Shown one piece after another: positions 14,719 to 25,515 of a stretch of 64,000 nt of DNA. Origin of the DNA: Aegicerativicinus sediminis (GTDB taxonomy: Bacteria > Bacteroidota > Bacteroidia > Flavobacteriales > Flavobacteriaceae); the NCBI RefSeq assembly GCF_015476115.1, contig NZ_CP064295.1, positions 1,854,001 through 1,918,000 of the forward strand, read 5' to 3'. The translations under genes and the position numbers were made by a program. How positions within the stretch are numbered: position 1 is the first letter of the stretch; every line of letters begins with the position of its first letter. The notes under the pieces were generated by a model that was not told the DNA's origin, ran no database searches, and worked only from the letters and a program-made list of their open reading frames with translations.

Positions 14719-17144
14719 TTGAGGCTTATAACTTTCTCCTCTGAAATAAAAGATCCATTGTCGCTTACACCTTCAATAAATAATTTTACGGAATCGAAAT
14801 TGTGGTTTTCAAATTGAATTTCTACTACACCATCTTCATTAATTCCCAGAATAGGAAACCAACCAATTACTCCATAATCTTGGAAAAAGGAGTTGGAGTA
14901 AGAAGTGTATTTTGGGGTGTAAAACTTTTCTGGCTTGCTAAAGGTTAATGGGTAATCCTTCATCAAAACCGTTTGTTGGGTCTTAGTGTATGAGGCCGCA
15001 TTAGGGTCAGTAAAAATTTGTATGGTGCCCCCAGCTCCTCTAAAACCCTCGCCAAACCCAGATCTATTTAAAACAACATAATCAACAATTCGCATGTCAA
15101 AATTTAGTAAAATAGAGGTGTCGAATAGTTGCATTCCGTCAAGGAAGACGATAGGGTCAGCTCTCAAATTTATGCTCGATGTACCTCGTCTTAAATCATA
15201 AATTTTTAATTCTCCGTTCAGGTCGTAAACCCTATACCCTCGAGTTCTCAAATAACTAGCTATATCATAAAATCGTTTTCTCATATTATCATCAAATAGG
15301 TCAACATTCCCGAATACTATTTCATCTTTAATTTTTTCCCTGCGCATTTTCTCTCTTTGTACCGTAAGAGTTACCTCGTCTAATTGTTCTATGTGATCCC
15401 ATGAGGATTTTAAAATTTCACTTTGATTTGCCGTAGGTTCATTTTGATCACTTACAATGTTTTGATTTTTTGCTTCCAATACCTTCTGTTGTAGTTCATA
15501 ATCAACGAATTTTGAAGGGGTAAACTGAAGGTAAACGGAAGGTGTCTTAGGTTTGCCCTTTTTAGTTAACTTAGAAATTTTCATTTTCTCATTTCCAAAT
15601 GGGAAAAGAGCTTGCAATTTAATTTTTGGATCTCCCTGTGGCTTTAATACTTCAAATTGATTAACCTTGCTAGGATGTATCAAATAATCGGCATCCATGT
15701 CATCATTTAATGTGCCGTTAACTGTAATTCCATTTTCGAAGGGAAATAGAATTTTGGGAGGATTGTTGAAAAGGTCATTCCAATTATAAGAACTCCATCC
15801 CTGGGTCATTAATAACATATCCATTTCATACTTTTTGGCAGCATTAATCTCTTTAAAATAATAAGGGGCATTTTCTACAGGTGCTTTAAGAAATGGAGTT
15901 AAAAAAGCTTTAGAAATAATGTTTTGATTTTGCCTATACGCCTTTGTTTCAATAGGTAAAACCGAAATACTTAAATTATGTGGTTCTTTGCCCTTAAAAT
16001 CATTTATTGTTAATTTAATATTTATGGAATCATTTAAAAATTTTTGACCTAGCAGCTCACTATCTGCCATATCTACACCTTCGTAATTAAAATAAAGACG
16101 TTCTAAAATGGGTCGGTTTTGATCATCAAAAAATGTAAGAATATTGATTCCAGTATATAAATCCTTTGTTTCAAGATATTTCATCAATTGCAGTTCATCC
16201 TTAAAGCTGAAATTTATTGTTTTTCCGGAGCTACCGTTGTGTATTAAGAGGTAATAAGGCTTATCTGCTACTCGGGGTAGTGTTGAGTTGTTTGTCTGAA
16301 TTGCAACTGCAATCCCACCTTTTAATTGAGACAACATTAAGTTAAATCCGATATGGTCCGCAGCTGGTAGGTTGATGCTGTATTGGTTTTCTTTGTGATT
16401 AGTTTTCAAAACATATTTTTCTCCTGGTAAAGGATGTATCATGCACTTTGCAATACCGAATTGGTTTGTGCTAAAGGAGGTGAGGTATTCTCCGGTTACA
16501 GTTTCTATAGTTCCTTGTAAATTTGCAACCCCTAACCCCTTTGAATCCTTTGCAATTATTCCTAAGGAATTGTTGGCTTCTAAAAGAAGATGTCCTCCTT
16601 CAGGAAGCACTTGTATGTCTATATGTGTATTGGTTTGCGGAACTTCTTCTGTTTGGGGAAATGGATCAATAACATGAAAATATTGCTTATAAGCATTGGG
16701 CTCATTGAAGTTTCTTTGGTAATTGGTATATGCAGTTAAAGTGTACTTGCCTTTGGGAAGTTCTTCATTAATCAAAAAGTTGTCATAAACCAAACCGTTG
16801 TACATAGCTAACAATTTTTCTTTAACAATTTCCCCCTTCTCATTTGTAATTTTAAGATAAATATTTCGTGTTTCTTTGGAGAGTAATTTGGTTCTTTTTT
16901 CCAGACAATAGATGGTAAATCCGGCAGTTTCCCCAGTAGTGAAATGTGTTTTGTTAAGGTGAACATAAACCAACTCCCTTGGTAATTTGGTGTAGGCTGT
17001 ATAATTGTTTAATAAACCGTCTTGGTTGCTTTTAGTTTCTTGACCAAATACTAATGTTACAGCAATTAACATATATGCAGTAACAATTGATTTGCTTAGA
17101 GCCCCTGTAGTATTTATCCTTAATGAATTTTTTAAACTCTCCAT
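14715..17144 (-). CDS. MG2-like exported protein with TonB-plug-like C-terminal domain (paralogue 1)
   Basis: An 809-residue exported protein (signal to about residue 35). Residues ~55-160 resemble the macroglobulin MG2 domain (LPRELVYVHLNKTHFTTGETAGF, YTLTAYTNYQRNF). The middle is predicted beta-sandwich. Residues ~620-720 resemble a receptor plug (SYLRTRGYRVYDLNGE, IVFLDGMQ, GGTIQIFTDP). The last ~80 residues form a conserved cap ending SDNGSFISEEKVISLN. No beta-barrel is present, so it is not a transporter by itself. It is about 800 residues long like its neighbour at 17247-19664, with the same domain order. It converges on the FecIR-linked receptor gene, hinting at a shared system (inference). 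Confidence 0.75.
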   Translation of the reverse strand: MESLKNSLRINTTGALSKSIVTAYMLIAVTLVFGQETKSNQDGLLNNYTAYTKLPRELVYVHLNKTHFTTGETAGFTIYCLEKRTKLLSKETRNIYLKITNEKGEIVKEKLLAMYNGLVYDNFLINEELPKGKYTLTAYTNYQRNFNEPNAYKQYFHVIDPFPQTEEVPQTNTHIDIQVLPEGGHLLLEANNSLGIIAKDSKGLGVANLQGTIETVTGEYLTSFSTNQFGIAKCMIHPLPGEKYVLKTNHKENQYSINLPAADHIGFNLMLSQLKGGIAVAIQTNNSTLPRVADKPYYLLIHNGSSGKTINFSFKDELQLMKYLETKDLYTGINILTFFDDQNRPILERLYFNYEGVDMADSELLGQKFLNDSINIKLTINDFKGKEPHNLSISVLPIETKAYRQNQNIISKAFLTPFLKAPVENAPYYFKEINAAKKYEMDMLLMTQGWSSYNWNDLFNNPPKILFPFENGITVNGTLNDDMDADYLIHPSKVNQFEVLKPQGDPKIKLQALFPFGNEKMKISKLTKKGKPKTPSVYLQFTPSKFVDYELQQKVLEAKNQNIVSDQNEPTANQSEILKSSWDHIEQLDEVTLTVQREKMRREKIKDEIVFGNVDLFDDNMRKRFYDIASYLRTRGYRVYDLNGELKIYDLRRGTSSINLRADPIVFLDGMQLFDTSILLNFDMRIVDYVVLNRSGFGEGFRGAGGTIQIFTDPNAASYTKTQQTVLMKDYPLTFSKPEKFYTPKYTSYSNSFFQDYGVIGWFPILGINEDGVVEIQFENHNFDSVKLFIEGVSDNGSFISEEKVISLN

Positions 17145-17246
17145 AGCTTTTGGTTTTATTTGAAAGAACTTATATGCGATGTGCGTAACCCCTTTGTTTT
17201 TAAAATAATAAAAGATTACATAATATCACAGAGTTCTATGTTTTTA

Positions 17247-19664
17247 TTAATTTATGACTATTGTTTTCTCCTCAGAAATAAAGGATCCATTCTCACTTAC
17301 CCCTTCAATAAAAAGTTTAAATGATTTATAGTCATGGTCTTCAATTCTAAATTCTACCATCCCTCTTTTATTAGCTTTAAGGAGGGGTAACCATTCTATT
17401 ACACCATATTCCTTAAAAAAAGAATTTGTATAGAACGTATATTTTGGAGCATAGAATTTGTTAGGCCTACTAAATGTTAATGGATATTCTTGAGATAGCA
17501 CCGTGGGTGATGAATAATTGAATGGAACTTTAGGATCCGTATATATTTTAATACTGCCTCCATAATCTAATTGGCTGCCACCCAGACCAGAATCATTAAA
17601 TACGATATAGTCTATGTTTGCCATCGTTATGGAGTATAATAATTCATTATTCATCAACGGCATATCGTCTATATATATCTGGGGTGGTCTGTTATTATTA
17701 AAACTATTTGGTCCCCTTCGTCCAAATATTTGAAAGGTTCCCATTTCATTAACCACCTGATAACCTTTAGTTCTTAAATAACTTGCTAAATCCATAAACC
17801 TGTTTCTGGTTTGTTCATTAAAAACATCAACCTTGCCCATGAGGTTGTCATTTTCTAAATCTCGTTTTCTCCTTGTTTCCAAGTTAACCGTTAAGGTAAC
17901 TTCATCCAATTGTTCTATTTCAGTCCAAGACGTTTCAACAATTTGAGAGAAATTATAGTCTATGACCAATTCTTCAGATTTTGGTTTCATAATTGGTTGA
18001 TTATGTTTAAAATCTAAAAATTTGGATGGAAAGAATTGTAAATATAAACTTGGCTTTTTTAGTTTTCCTTTTTTATTCAATTCAGAAATTGATATCAATT
18101 CATTTTCAAAAGGGAATAGTCCGTCCAAAGTAAATTTATTTTGGTCCTTTGGGTCAATTATTTCCATTGAATTGGCCAAGCTGGCATAAACCATGTATTC
18201 GTGTCCTACCTCGCCATTTATAGTGGCGCTAACACCTATGCCATTTTCAAAGGGATAAAGTATTTTAGGTGGGTTATTGAAAATGTCGTGCCAATTATAA
18301 GAGCTCCATCCTTGGGTAAGCAATAGCATGTCTAACTCATATTCTTTAGCAATAGTCACATCACGGAAATAGTATGATGCATTTTCTATAGGGCTTTTTA
18401 GGTATGGAGAAAGGAAGCTTTTTGATAAGATATTTTGCTGTTGAACGTTAGCCCTAGTTTCTGTAGGCAAAACCGATATGCTTATATTGTGCAGGTCAGA
18501 TTGTGAAAAATTTTCAATTGGTAACTTTACGCTTAAGTATTCTAAGGTAGAATCTTTTTCTTTCTTGATTCTCGCATCACCTGAATTTTTAATAGCCAAC
18601 CCCTCCATATTAAAAATAAGGCGCTCTAATAATGGATTGTCCTGGTCATCAAAAAAGGTGAAGATATTTATTCCTGGAAATAAATCTGATTTGCCAATAA
18701 ATTTTATAACCTCCGTACTGTCTTCAAACTGAATATGAATCGCTTTGATTGTTGAGCCATCATGAAAAATGAGCTTGAATTTTTCATTCTTAACCGTTGG
18801 AAAGGTTTTAGAGTTTGTTTTAATTGAAACGGCTATTTTATCCTTTAAATGGGAAAAACTAAAATTTACACCTTGCAAATCTGCAATTGGTAAAAGAACT
18901 GAATGGTTCTGTCCTCGATAAGTTACCCTGGCATAATATTTATTGCCATTATTTACAAAAAGCCAAGTTTTGGCAATGCCGAATTTGTTGGTAGTAAACG
19001 TAGATAATATCGTGCCGTCTGACCTTTCAATAACTCCGCTGAGGTTAGGTATACCATATCCATCTTCAGATTTTATAATTATTCCTATGGAATTATTAAC
19101 TCCATTTAACAAATGTCCACCTTCTGCTAAAACTTGTAAGTCTATGCTATCATCAACTTTTTGTGAATACTCTGGTGCTGTGCTCGGGTCAACCACGAAA
19201 AAATGCTGTGAATAAGAATTTGGCTCCTTAAAATTCCTTTGGTAATTAGTATAGGTAGTTATTGTATATGTGCCATGAGGAAGAAGTTCGTCAACGTAAA
19301 AACTATCGAATGAAATTCCATTGACCATTACTAATAATTTTTCCTTAACAATTAATCCTTTTTCATCGGTAATACGGCAATAGATGTTCCTGGTATCTTT
19401 TAATGGTTTTTTGCTGCTCTTATCAATGCTATAAATTGTGAAACCAACCGTTTCGCCTGTTAAGTAATGAGTCTTGTTAAGGTGGACATATAGAATTTCC
19501 CGCGGGAGCTCAACATAACGGGAATATTTTGCAATTAAGCTATCTTTTATGGGGACATTGTCTTGTGGAAATAACTTATAACTGCCAAATAAAAAAATTA
19601 AAATAACGAGGATGTTGCCCAAGTCTTTATTCAGGGAGCAATAAAGTTTATTGCAATTGGTCAT
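17247..19664 (-). CDS. MG2-like exported protein with TonB-plug-like C-terminal domain (paralogue 2)
   Basis: An 805-residue paralogue of the downstream gene, with the same opening (LPREILYVHLNKTHYLTGETVGF), the same MLLLTQGWSSYNWHD segment and the same ending (SENGSFISEEKTIVIN). It is exported (hydrophobic N-terminus about residues 15-33). The plug-like part is present (SYLRTKGYQVVNEMG, YGGSIKIYTDP). The 102 bp gap to its paralogue shows no clear terminator, so the two may be co-transcribed. Tandem duplication followed by divergence is the simplest history. The biochemical role of this family is not known to me. Confidence 0.75.
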   Translation of the reverse strand: MTNCNKLYCSLNKDLGNILVILIFLFGSYKLFPQDNVPIKDSLIAKYSRYVELPREILYVHLNKTHYLTGETVGFTIYSIDKSSKKPLKDTRNIYCRITDEKGLIVKEKLLVMVNGISFDSFYVDELLPHGTYTITTYTNYQRNFKEPNSYSQHFFVVDPSTAPEYSQKVDDSIDLQVLAEGGHLLNGVNNSIGIIIKSEDGYGIPNLSGVIERSDGTILSTFTTNKFGIAKTWLFVNNGNKYYARVTYRGQNHSVLLPIADLQGVNFSFSHLKDKIAVSIKTNSKTFPTVKNEKFKLIFHDGSTIKAIHIQFEDSTEVIKFIGKSDLFPGINIFTFFDDQDNPLLERLIFNMEGLAIKNSGDARIKKEKDSTLEYLSVKLPIENFSQSDLHNISISVLPTETRANVQQQNILSKSFLSPYLKSPIENASYYFRDVTIAKEYELDMLLLTQGWSSYNWHDIFNNPPKILYPFENGIGVSATINGEVGHEYMVYASLANSMEIIDPKDQNKFTLDGLFPFENELISISELNKKGKLKKPSLYLQFFPSKFLDFKHNQPIMKPKSEELVIDYNFSQIVETSWTEIEQLDEVTLTVNLETRRKRDLENDNLMGKVDVFNEQTRNRFMDLASYLRTKGYQVVNEMGTFQIFGRRGPNSFNNNRPPQIYIDDMPLMNNELLYSITMANIDYIVFNDSGLGGSQLDYGGSIKIYTDPKVPFNYSSPTVLSQEYPLTFSRPNKFYAPKYTFYTNSFFKEYGVIEWLPLLKANKRGMVEFRIEDHDYKSFKLFIEGVSENGSFISEEKTIVIN

Positions 19665-19877
19665 TTATAAAAGGTTGGTTTAGTTGTTCTAATATCGTGA
19701 AATAATGTAATTTTTCATTTCGCAACCTTAAAAAAACCTCAAGCATCGTGCCGCTTTAATAAATTCTTCACATTTTTTTTCTTAAATATTAGGGAATCAT
19801 TAATTTTTAATGGAGGAATTAACCATGTTAATTAGCTTTCTTAATTTTAGCAGTTCAAGAATTAAAATTCAAAAATT
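19665..19877. other. divergent intergenic region upstream of ppc
   Basis: 213 bp between two divergent genes. It must hold both promoters, but I see no well-matched TTG-N19-21-TAnnTTTG element in either direction. No small gene was recognised. Confidence 0.3.
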
Positions 19878-22433
19878 TTGCAACCAAAATTAGCCCGTTT
19901 CAAACAGAACGTTTTAGCAAAGTATCAGATATATAATAGCATCTTTATGACGCTCCCTTTTGATACGATTACTAAAACAGGTGCATTACTTCCATTATTC
20001 CATGAAACCTGTAAAAAGGGCTATGAGGCTGGTGATGATCCAACAACAATTGTAAATACCTTTTTCAAAAAATACCAAGGCAGAAGAAACTGGCAAAGCC
20101 AGATTAACCTATTGTTTAGGTTCATTCAATATATAGAACGTCAGGTTGTTTTATTTGATGCTATAGAAGATGCGGCGTTTCCCGTGGTTAATAATATGGA
20201 GGGTATTGGTACACTAAGAAGTTTAAAAGAGGCTGCCGCCGCAGAAGATAAACTTGAATTGCTAAAAAAGTATCTGGAAGAATTTAAAGTTCGTATTGTG
20301 TTAACTGCACACCCTACACAATTTTATCCAGGAAGCGTTTTAGGTATTATTACCGATTTGGCTGAGGCTATTAAAGCGAATGATTTGTTAACCATCAATG
20401 ATTTGTTGGCACAATTAGGCAAAACACCCTTCTTTAAACATGAAAAGCCTACACCTTACGATGAAGCAGTAAGTCTTATTTGGTATTTAGAAAATGTATT
20501 TTATTATTCTTTCGGAAATGTCTATGACTACATTTCCAAAAATATCTTCGATTCAAAAAACATTGATAACGATATAATTAATATTGGTTTTTGGCCGGGC
20601 GGTGACAGAGATGGGAACCCCTTTGTTACACCTGAAATTACGTTGCAAGTTGCCAAACGTTTGAAAGAAACTATCCTAAAAAATTATTATCGCGATATTA
20701 GGAAACTTAAGCGAAGGTTAACGTTTAAAGGGGTTACAGACCAAATTACCCGATTAGAACACAAAATTTATAATAGAACCGTAACAATAGACGAGCTTAA
20801 AACGGAATTAAATCTTATTCGTAAAACTCTTGAAAAAGATTATTACAGCTTGTTCATCGATGAGGTGGATAGTTTCATTAACAAGGTGCATATTTTCGGG
20901 CTTCATTTTGCTACCCTAGATATTCGCCAGGATAGCCGTGCACACGACAAGGTATTTACTACCATGGTTCAAAGGTTGATTGATAAGGGTTCCAATATAT
21001 TTCCAAAAAATTATTTTGAGCTAACAGAAAAGCAACAGGTTAAAATACTGTCAGGTATTTCGGGACAAATAGATATCGGTCTTTTTGATGATGATGACGT
21101 TTTAAAAACCTTGCAGACCATGCGAGCTATTAAAACAATTCAAGAGACTAATGGAGAAAGGGCAGCAAATCGCTATATCATTAGCAACAACCAAACTACA
21201 TTAAATGTAATGCAGCTTTGGGCCATGTTAAAATTGGTGGCTTTTCACGACAAATTAACCGTGGATATCGGGCCTTTATTTGAAACAATTACCGATTTGG
21301 AAAATGCTCCAAAGGTAATGGAAGAACTGTATACCAATAAGTACTACAAAGCGCACCTAGCATCTAGAGGCAATAAACAGACCATAATGTTGGGCTTCTC
21401 AGATGGTACGAAAGATGGTGGGTATCTAATGGCAAACTGGGGAATTTTTAAAGCTAAAGAGAGACTTACCGAGGTTTCAAGGAAACATGGAATAACCGTC
21501 ATATTTTTTGACGGTCGAGGAGGACCGCCTGCTAGAGGAGGTGGTAAAACTCACCAGTTTTATGCGTCTTTAGGCCCCACTATTGAGGATAAGGAAGTTC
21601 AGCTTACAATTCAAGGACAAACCATTAGTTCTAATTTTGGAACACTAGAATCCTCTCAATATAACTTAGAACAGTTAATAAGTTCCGGTATTTTGAACCG
21701 TCTGAACGAGACCAATATGGGCATGCGCTCTAAAAATGTAAAAATCATTGAGGATCTAGCGCAAAGAAGTTACAAGGCCTATTCGGATTTTAAGAGTCAT
21801 CCAAAATTCTTGCCTTATTTAGAGCGTATGAGTACCTTAAAATATTATGCTAAAACTAATATTGGAAGCCGTCCATCTAAACGTGGCAAGTCTGATCAAT
21901 TAGTGTTTTCAGATTTAAGGGCAATCCCATTCGTTGGTTCTTGGAGCCAATTAAAGCAAAATGTACCAGGATTCTATGGTGTAGGTACCGCATTGAAGCA
22001 TTATGAAGATGAAGGGAAGTTTGATAAAGTTCAAAAGCTTTATCAGACATCAAATTTCTTTAAAACTCTTGTTGAAAATAGTATGATGTCCCTGTCTAAA
22101 TCGTTCTTCGATTTAACAAAGTATATGGCTGAGGACGAAGAATTTGGAGAGTTTTGGAATCTTATTCACGATGAATATCAACTTACGAAGAGGCTGTTAT
22201 TGAAAGTTACGGGTTACAAAACCCTAATGGAAGAAGAGCCGGCAGGGAAAGCTTCTATTGATATTAGGGAATCTATCGTATTACCCTTATTGACAATCCA
22301 ACAATTTGCATTAAAACATATTCAAGAAATGCGAAAATCGGGAGAATTTGATGCCGAAGAAATGGAAGTGTTTGAAAAGTTGGTGACACGTTCTTTATAT
22401 GGAAATATTAACGCTAGTAGGAATTCAGCCTAA
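19878..22433 (+). CDS. ppc: phosphoenolpyruvate carboxylase
   Basis: An 851-residue PEPC. It makes oxaloacetate from phosphoenolpyruvate and bicarbonate, an anaplerotic feed to the TCA cycle. Catalytic signatures are present: LTAHPTQ (His about residue 145), WPGGDRDGNPFVT, and the mobile loop FDGRGGPPARGGGKTH. The start is a TTG at 19878, chosen because the N-terminal KLARFKQNVLAKYQIYNS block resembles related enzymes as I recall them; the first in-frame ATG (19947) would remove it, and a stop lies just upstream. The C-terminus ends NASRNSA, differing from the QNTG end of the proteobacterial type, as I would expect for the Bacteroidota form. Confidence 0.93.
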   Translation: MQPKLARFKQNVLAKYQIYNSIFMTLPFDTITKTGALLPLFHETCKKGYEAGDDPTTIVNTFFKKYQGRRNWQSQINLLFRFIQYIERQVVLFDAIEDAAFPVVNNMEGIGTLRSLKEAAAAEDKLELLKKYLEEFKVRIVLTAHPTQFYPGSVLGIITDLAEAIKANDLLTINDLLAQLGKTPFFKHEKPTPYDEAVSLIWYLENVFYYSFGNVYDYISKNIFDSKNIDNDIINIGFWPGGDRDGNPFVTPEITLQVAKRLKETILKNYYRDIRKLKRRLTFKGVTDQITRLEHKIYNRTVTIDELKTELNLIRKTLEKDYYSLFIDEVDSFINKVHIFGLHFATLDIRQDSRAHDKVFTTMVQRLIDKGSNIFPKNYFELTEKQQVKILSGISGQIDIGLFDDDDVLKTLQTMRAIKTIQETNGERAANRYIISNNQTTLNVMQLWAMLKLVAFHDKLTVDIGPLFETITDLENAPKVMEELYTNKYYKAHLASRGNKQTIMLGFSDGTKDGGYLMANWGIFKAKERLTEVSRKHGITVIFFDGRGGPPARGGGKTHQFYASLGPTIEDKEVQLTIQGQTISSNFGTLESSQYNLEQLISSGILNRLNETNMGMRSKNVKIIEDLAQRSYKAYSDFKSHPKFLPYLERMSTLKYYAKTNIGSRPSKRGKSDQLVFSDLRAIPFVGSWSQLKQNVPGFYGVGTALKHYEDEGKFDKVQKLYQTSNFFKTLVENSMMSLSKSFFDLTKYMAEDEEFGEFWNLIHDEYQLTKRLLLKVTGYKTLMEEEPAGKASIDIRESIVLPLLTIQQFALKHIQEMRKSGEFDAEEMEVFEKLVTRSLYGNINASRNSA

Positions 22434-23324
22434 TTAAAGCTCGAAACGGTAAAGCAGTTCCAATTTAAAAAATAGACTACCTCGGATATCGGGGTTAAGC
22501 TGGGTTCGATCATCTCCTATTGACCAAGCCAGGAAATACAGGTCGATTTTGTCATTTATATCGTAAACCTCATTGCGGTTAACTGCATACCCAATTTTTG
22601 CTTTTGCAAAAATGTGTTCATCAGGGGTTCTCATTTTTAAATAACCGGCAAACTCCATTCTGCGTTGCTCAGTATACAATTCGTCATCAACAATCCCATG
22701 TAATCTGAAAGTACGCTGCATGCCGTAATAATCGATTCCTAAAGTGAAGTGTTCCAATCGCCAATTGATATCCGCAGAAATGGGCAAGGAAACATCGGCT
22801 TCGAAAAACTCTTTGTCGTCTATATAGTAAAATCCCCATATAGGTGTAGTGGTTACGCCAAAAGCCTCTTCCGAAAGATATAAGCCATAACGATAAAAAT
22901 GTCGTCGACTTAGGTAATTTTTAAATATAGCAAACCCTCCCAAGTAGAAATCATCACTCGAGAATTCTTCATAATCTGAGGCAATTTTGGGAAGTACTAC
23001 AAATACACCCGACCAATCCGCGCTCAGCTTTGTGGAATAGCCTAACGTTAGGGTAGTGCTATATAGATTGGCAGGACGGCTATTGGGAAATAATTGTGTT
23101 TTATAATAAAAGAAACTTGTGCCAAATAAAAATGCCTGATCTTGGTTAAGTTCAACCGGTATAAGTGCATTGAAATCTAATGAATTAACTGTTGTAGAAT
23201 TATCTGATCCTTTGAAAGAGGAAGAAAAATTATGGATTAGGCCAAGTTTAAACAGGTCAACATAATCCTGCGCCAATAACATGGATGGCAGGCTGAGGGA
23301 CGCCAGTAAAAGCCATTTTAACAT
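22434..23324 (-). CDS. DUF6268-like outer-membrane beta-barrel protein
   Basis: A 296-residue protein. The signal peptide ends near LLAQ (residue 19). The remainder consists of amphipathic beta-strands with frequent aromatic girdles and a final LLYRFEL, typical of outer-membrane barrels. The pattern resembles DUF6268 proteins, which have no known function. It is convergent with ppc (adjacent, 0 nt apart) and follows metG on the same strand, with a 45 bp gap between the two genes. Confidence 0.72.
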   Translation of the reverse strand: MLKWLLLASLSLPSMLLAQDYVDLFKLGLIHNFSSSFKGSDNSTTVNSLDFNALIPVELNQDQAFLFGTSFFYYKTQLFPNSRPANLYSTTLTLGYSTKLSADWSGVFVVLPKIASDYEEFSSDDFYLGGFAIFKNYLSRRHFYRYGLYLSEEAFGVTTTPIWGFYYIDDKEFFEADVSLPISADINWRLEHFTLGIDYYGMQRTFRLHGIVDDELYTEQRRMEFAGYLKMRTPDEHIFAKAKIGYAVNRNEVYDINDKIDLYFLAWSIGDDRTQLNPDIRGSLFFKLELLYRFEL

Positions 23325-23369
23325 GGAAAGGTTAGTTTCTTATGTTAAATATAGCTTTTAATTTTTATA

Positions 23370-25430
23370 TCAGCTGATTTTCAAACCATTTGTAGACAAG
23401 TCACCATCAGGATTTACAAAGACCAAATCGCCATTGGCAGTTTCGGTCATTAAAATCATGCCTTGACTTTCAACACCTCGAAGTGCCCTAGGCGCCAAAT
23501 TAACCAAAACCGTAACTTTTTTACCAATAATGTCTTCTGGTTTGTAATGCTCTGCGATTCCGGAAACTATTGTTCTGGTATCAATACCTGTATCTACTTT
23601 GAGGACTAACAATTTTTTAGCCTTAGGTATCTTTTCAGCTTCAACAATGGTGCCAACCCTCATGTCTAACTTTGCAAAATCCTCATATTGAATCAACTCT
23701 TTTTGAGGTTCAACATTTGAAGAGATATTTTCATTTGCTAATTTGGTAGCTTCCAATTTTTTAAGTTGTTTTTCAATGGTAGAATCCTCAATTTTTGAAA
23801 ACAGCAGCTCGCCTTTTCCTATGTTATGGCCTGAGGCTAAAAGGTTGTTATTGGAACTTACCGTATCCCAACTAAGATTTAAGTCTTTTAGGTTTAAAAG
23901 TCCATGAAGTTTACAACTTGTAAAAGGCAAAAACGGTTCCGATAAAATTGCTAATCCTGCCGCAATCTGCAGAGCAATATTCATAACTGTTTCTACTCTT
24001 TTTGGATCTTCCTTGATTACTTTCCAAGGCTCTTCATCGGCCAAATATTTATTGCCCAATCTGGCCAAGTTCATTAATTCTTGACTTGCTTCCCTAAATC
24101 TATAGCGCTCAACTGTATTTCCTATAACACTCGGGTAAGCGTTTAAGGCCAACAAGGTTTCTTCATCAATCGTTGTTAACTCATGTCTTCCAGGTATAAT
24201 ACCGTCATAATACTTATTGGTTAGTACTACCACTCGGTTAATGAAATTCCCTAAAATGGCTACCAATTCATTGTTGTTGCGGGCTTGAAAGTCATTCCAA
24301 GTAAAGTCATTGTCTTTTGTTTCTGGAGCATTGGCAGTTAGGGTATATCTTAATACATCTTGTTGCCCAGGAAATTCTTCTAAATATTCATGTAGCCAAA
24401 CGGCCCAGTTTTTTGATGTAGATAGTTTGTTCCCTTCTAAGTTTAGAAATTCGTTGGCCGGAACATTGTCAGGAAGTATATAACTTCCTTCAGCTTTCAA
24501 CATAGCAGGAAATATGATGCAGTGGAATACAATGTTGTCTTTCCCAATGAAATGAACCAATTTTGTTGATTCGTCTTTCCAGTAAGGCTCCCAATCTATA
24601 CCCTCTTTTTCTGCCCATTCTTTGGTTGAACTTATATAACCAATAGGAGCATCGAACCATACATACAAAACTTTACCTTCTGCACCTGGAAGAGGAACTG
24701 GGATACCCCAATCTAAATCGCGGGTAACGGCTCTTGGCCTTAACCCATCATCTACCCAAGATTTTACCTGACCATATACGTTTGGTTTCCAATCATTTTT
24801 ATGTCCTTCCAAAATCCACTCTTTTAGGAAGGAGTCATATTGGTCTAAGGGTAAAAACCAATGCTTGGTTTCTTTTAAAGTAGGTGTGTTTCCAGTAATT
24901 GCAGATTTAGGATTTATTAAATCTGTGGCATTATGGCTAGTGCCACAGCTTTCGCATTGGTCGCCATAACTATCAGGATTTCCACATTTAGGGCACGTGC
25001 CAATTACAAAGCGGTCGGCTAAAAACTGACTAGCTTCCTCATCATATAATTGTTCCGTACTTTGTTCAACAAACTTGCCTTTGTCATAAAGGGTCTTGAA
25101 AAATTCGGATGCCGTTTTATGATGGATAGGGGCGGATGTCCTTGAATAATTATTGAAGGAGATTCCAAAATCTTCAAACGATTTTTTAATAATGGCATGG
25201 TATTTATCTACTATTGCCTGTGGGGTTACTCCCTCCTTACGTGCTTTTATAGTTATTGGGACCCCATGCTCATCGCTGCCACAAATAAATGCAACATCCT
25301 TTCCAATTGCCCGTAAATAACGTGCATAGATATCTGCAGGCACATAGACACCGGCCAAATGACCTATATGTATGGGTCCGTTTGTGTATGGCAATGCAGC
25401 GGTGATAGTATATCGTTGAAAATCTTTCAT
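23370..25430 (-). CDS. metG: methionyl-tRNA synthetase
   Basis: A 686-residue class I aminoacyl-tRNA synthetase charging tRNA-Met. The HIGH motif is HIGH at residues 21-24. The zinc-binding [17 protein letters not shown] knuckle lies at about 145-160, the KMSKS-type loop reads KLSTSKN (about 337-343), and the WFDAPIGY segment is present. Residues ~580-686 form the C-terminal tRNA-binding EMAP/Trbp111-like OB domain ([29 protein letters not shown]), which mediates dimerisation. Length and order match the bacterial long form. Confidence 0.97.
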   Translation of the reverse strand: MKDFQRYTITAALPYTNGPIHIGHLAGVYVPADIYARYLRAIGKDVAFICGSDEHGVPITIKARKEGVTPQAIVDKYHAIIKKSFEDFGISFNNYSRTSAPIHHKTASEFFKTLYDKGKFVEQSTEQLYDEEASQFLADRFVIGTCPKCGNPDSYGDQCESCGTSHNATDLINPKSAITGNTPTLKETKHWFLPLDQYDSFLKEWILEGHKNDWKPNVYGQVKSWVDDGLRPRAVTRDLDWGIPVPLPGAEGKVLYVWFDAPIGYISSTKEWAEKEGIDWEPYWKDESTKLVHFIGKDNIVFHCIIFPAMLKAEGSYILPDNVPANEFLNLEGNKLSTSKNWAVWLHEYLEEFPGQQDVLRYTLTANAPETKDNDFTWNDFQARNNNELVAILGNFINRVVVLTNKYYDGIIPGRHELTTIDEETLLALNAYPSVIGNTVERYRFREASQELMNLARLGNKYLADEEPWKVIKEDPKRVETVMNIALQIAAGLAILSEPFLPFTSCKLHGLLNLKDLNLSWDTVSSNNNLLASGHNIGKGELLFSKIEDSTIEKQLKKLEATKLANENISSNVEPQKELIQYEDFAKLDMRVGTIVEAEKIPKAKKLLVLKVDTGIDTRTIVSGIAEHYKPEDIIGKKVTVLVNLAPRALRGVESQGMILMTETANGDLVFVNPDGDLSTNGLKIS

Positions 25431-25515
25431 TATTCAGGCTTCCTTTAAGAGCCACAAAAGTACGCAAAACACTAGCTTTCCTGAAAAAAAATGTACATTT
25501 ACAAAAACCCAATTC

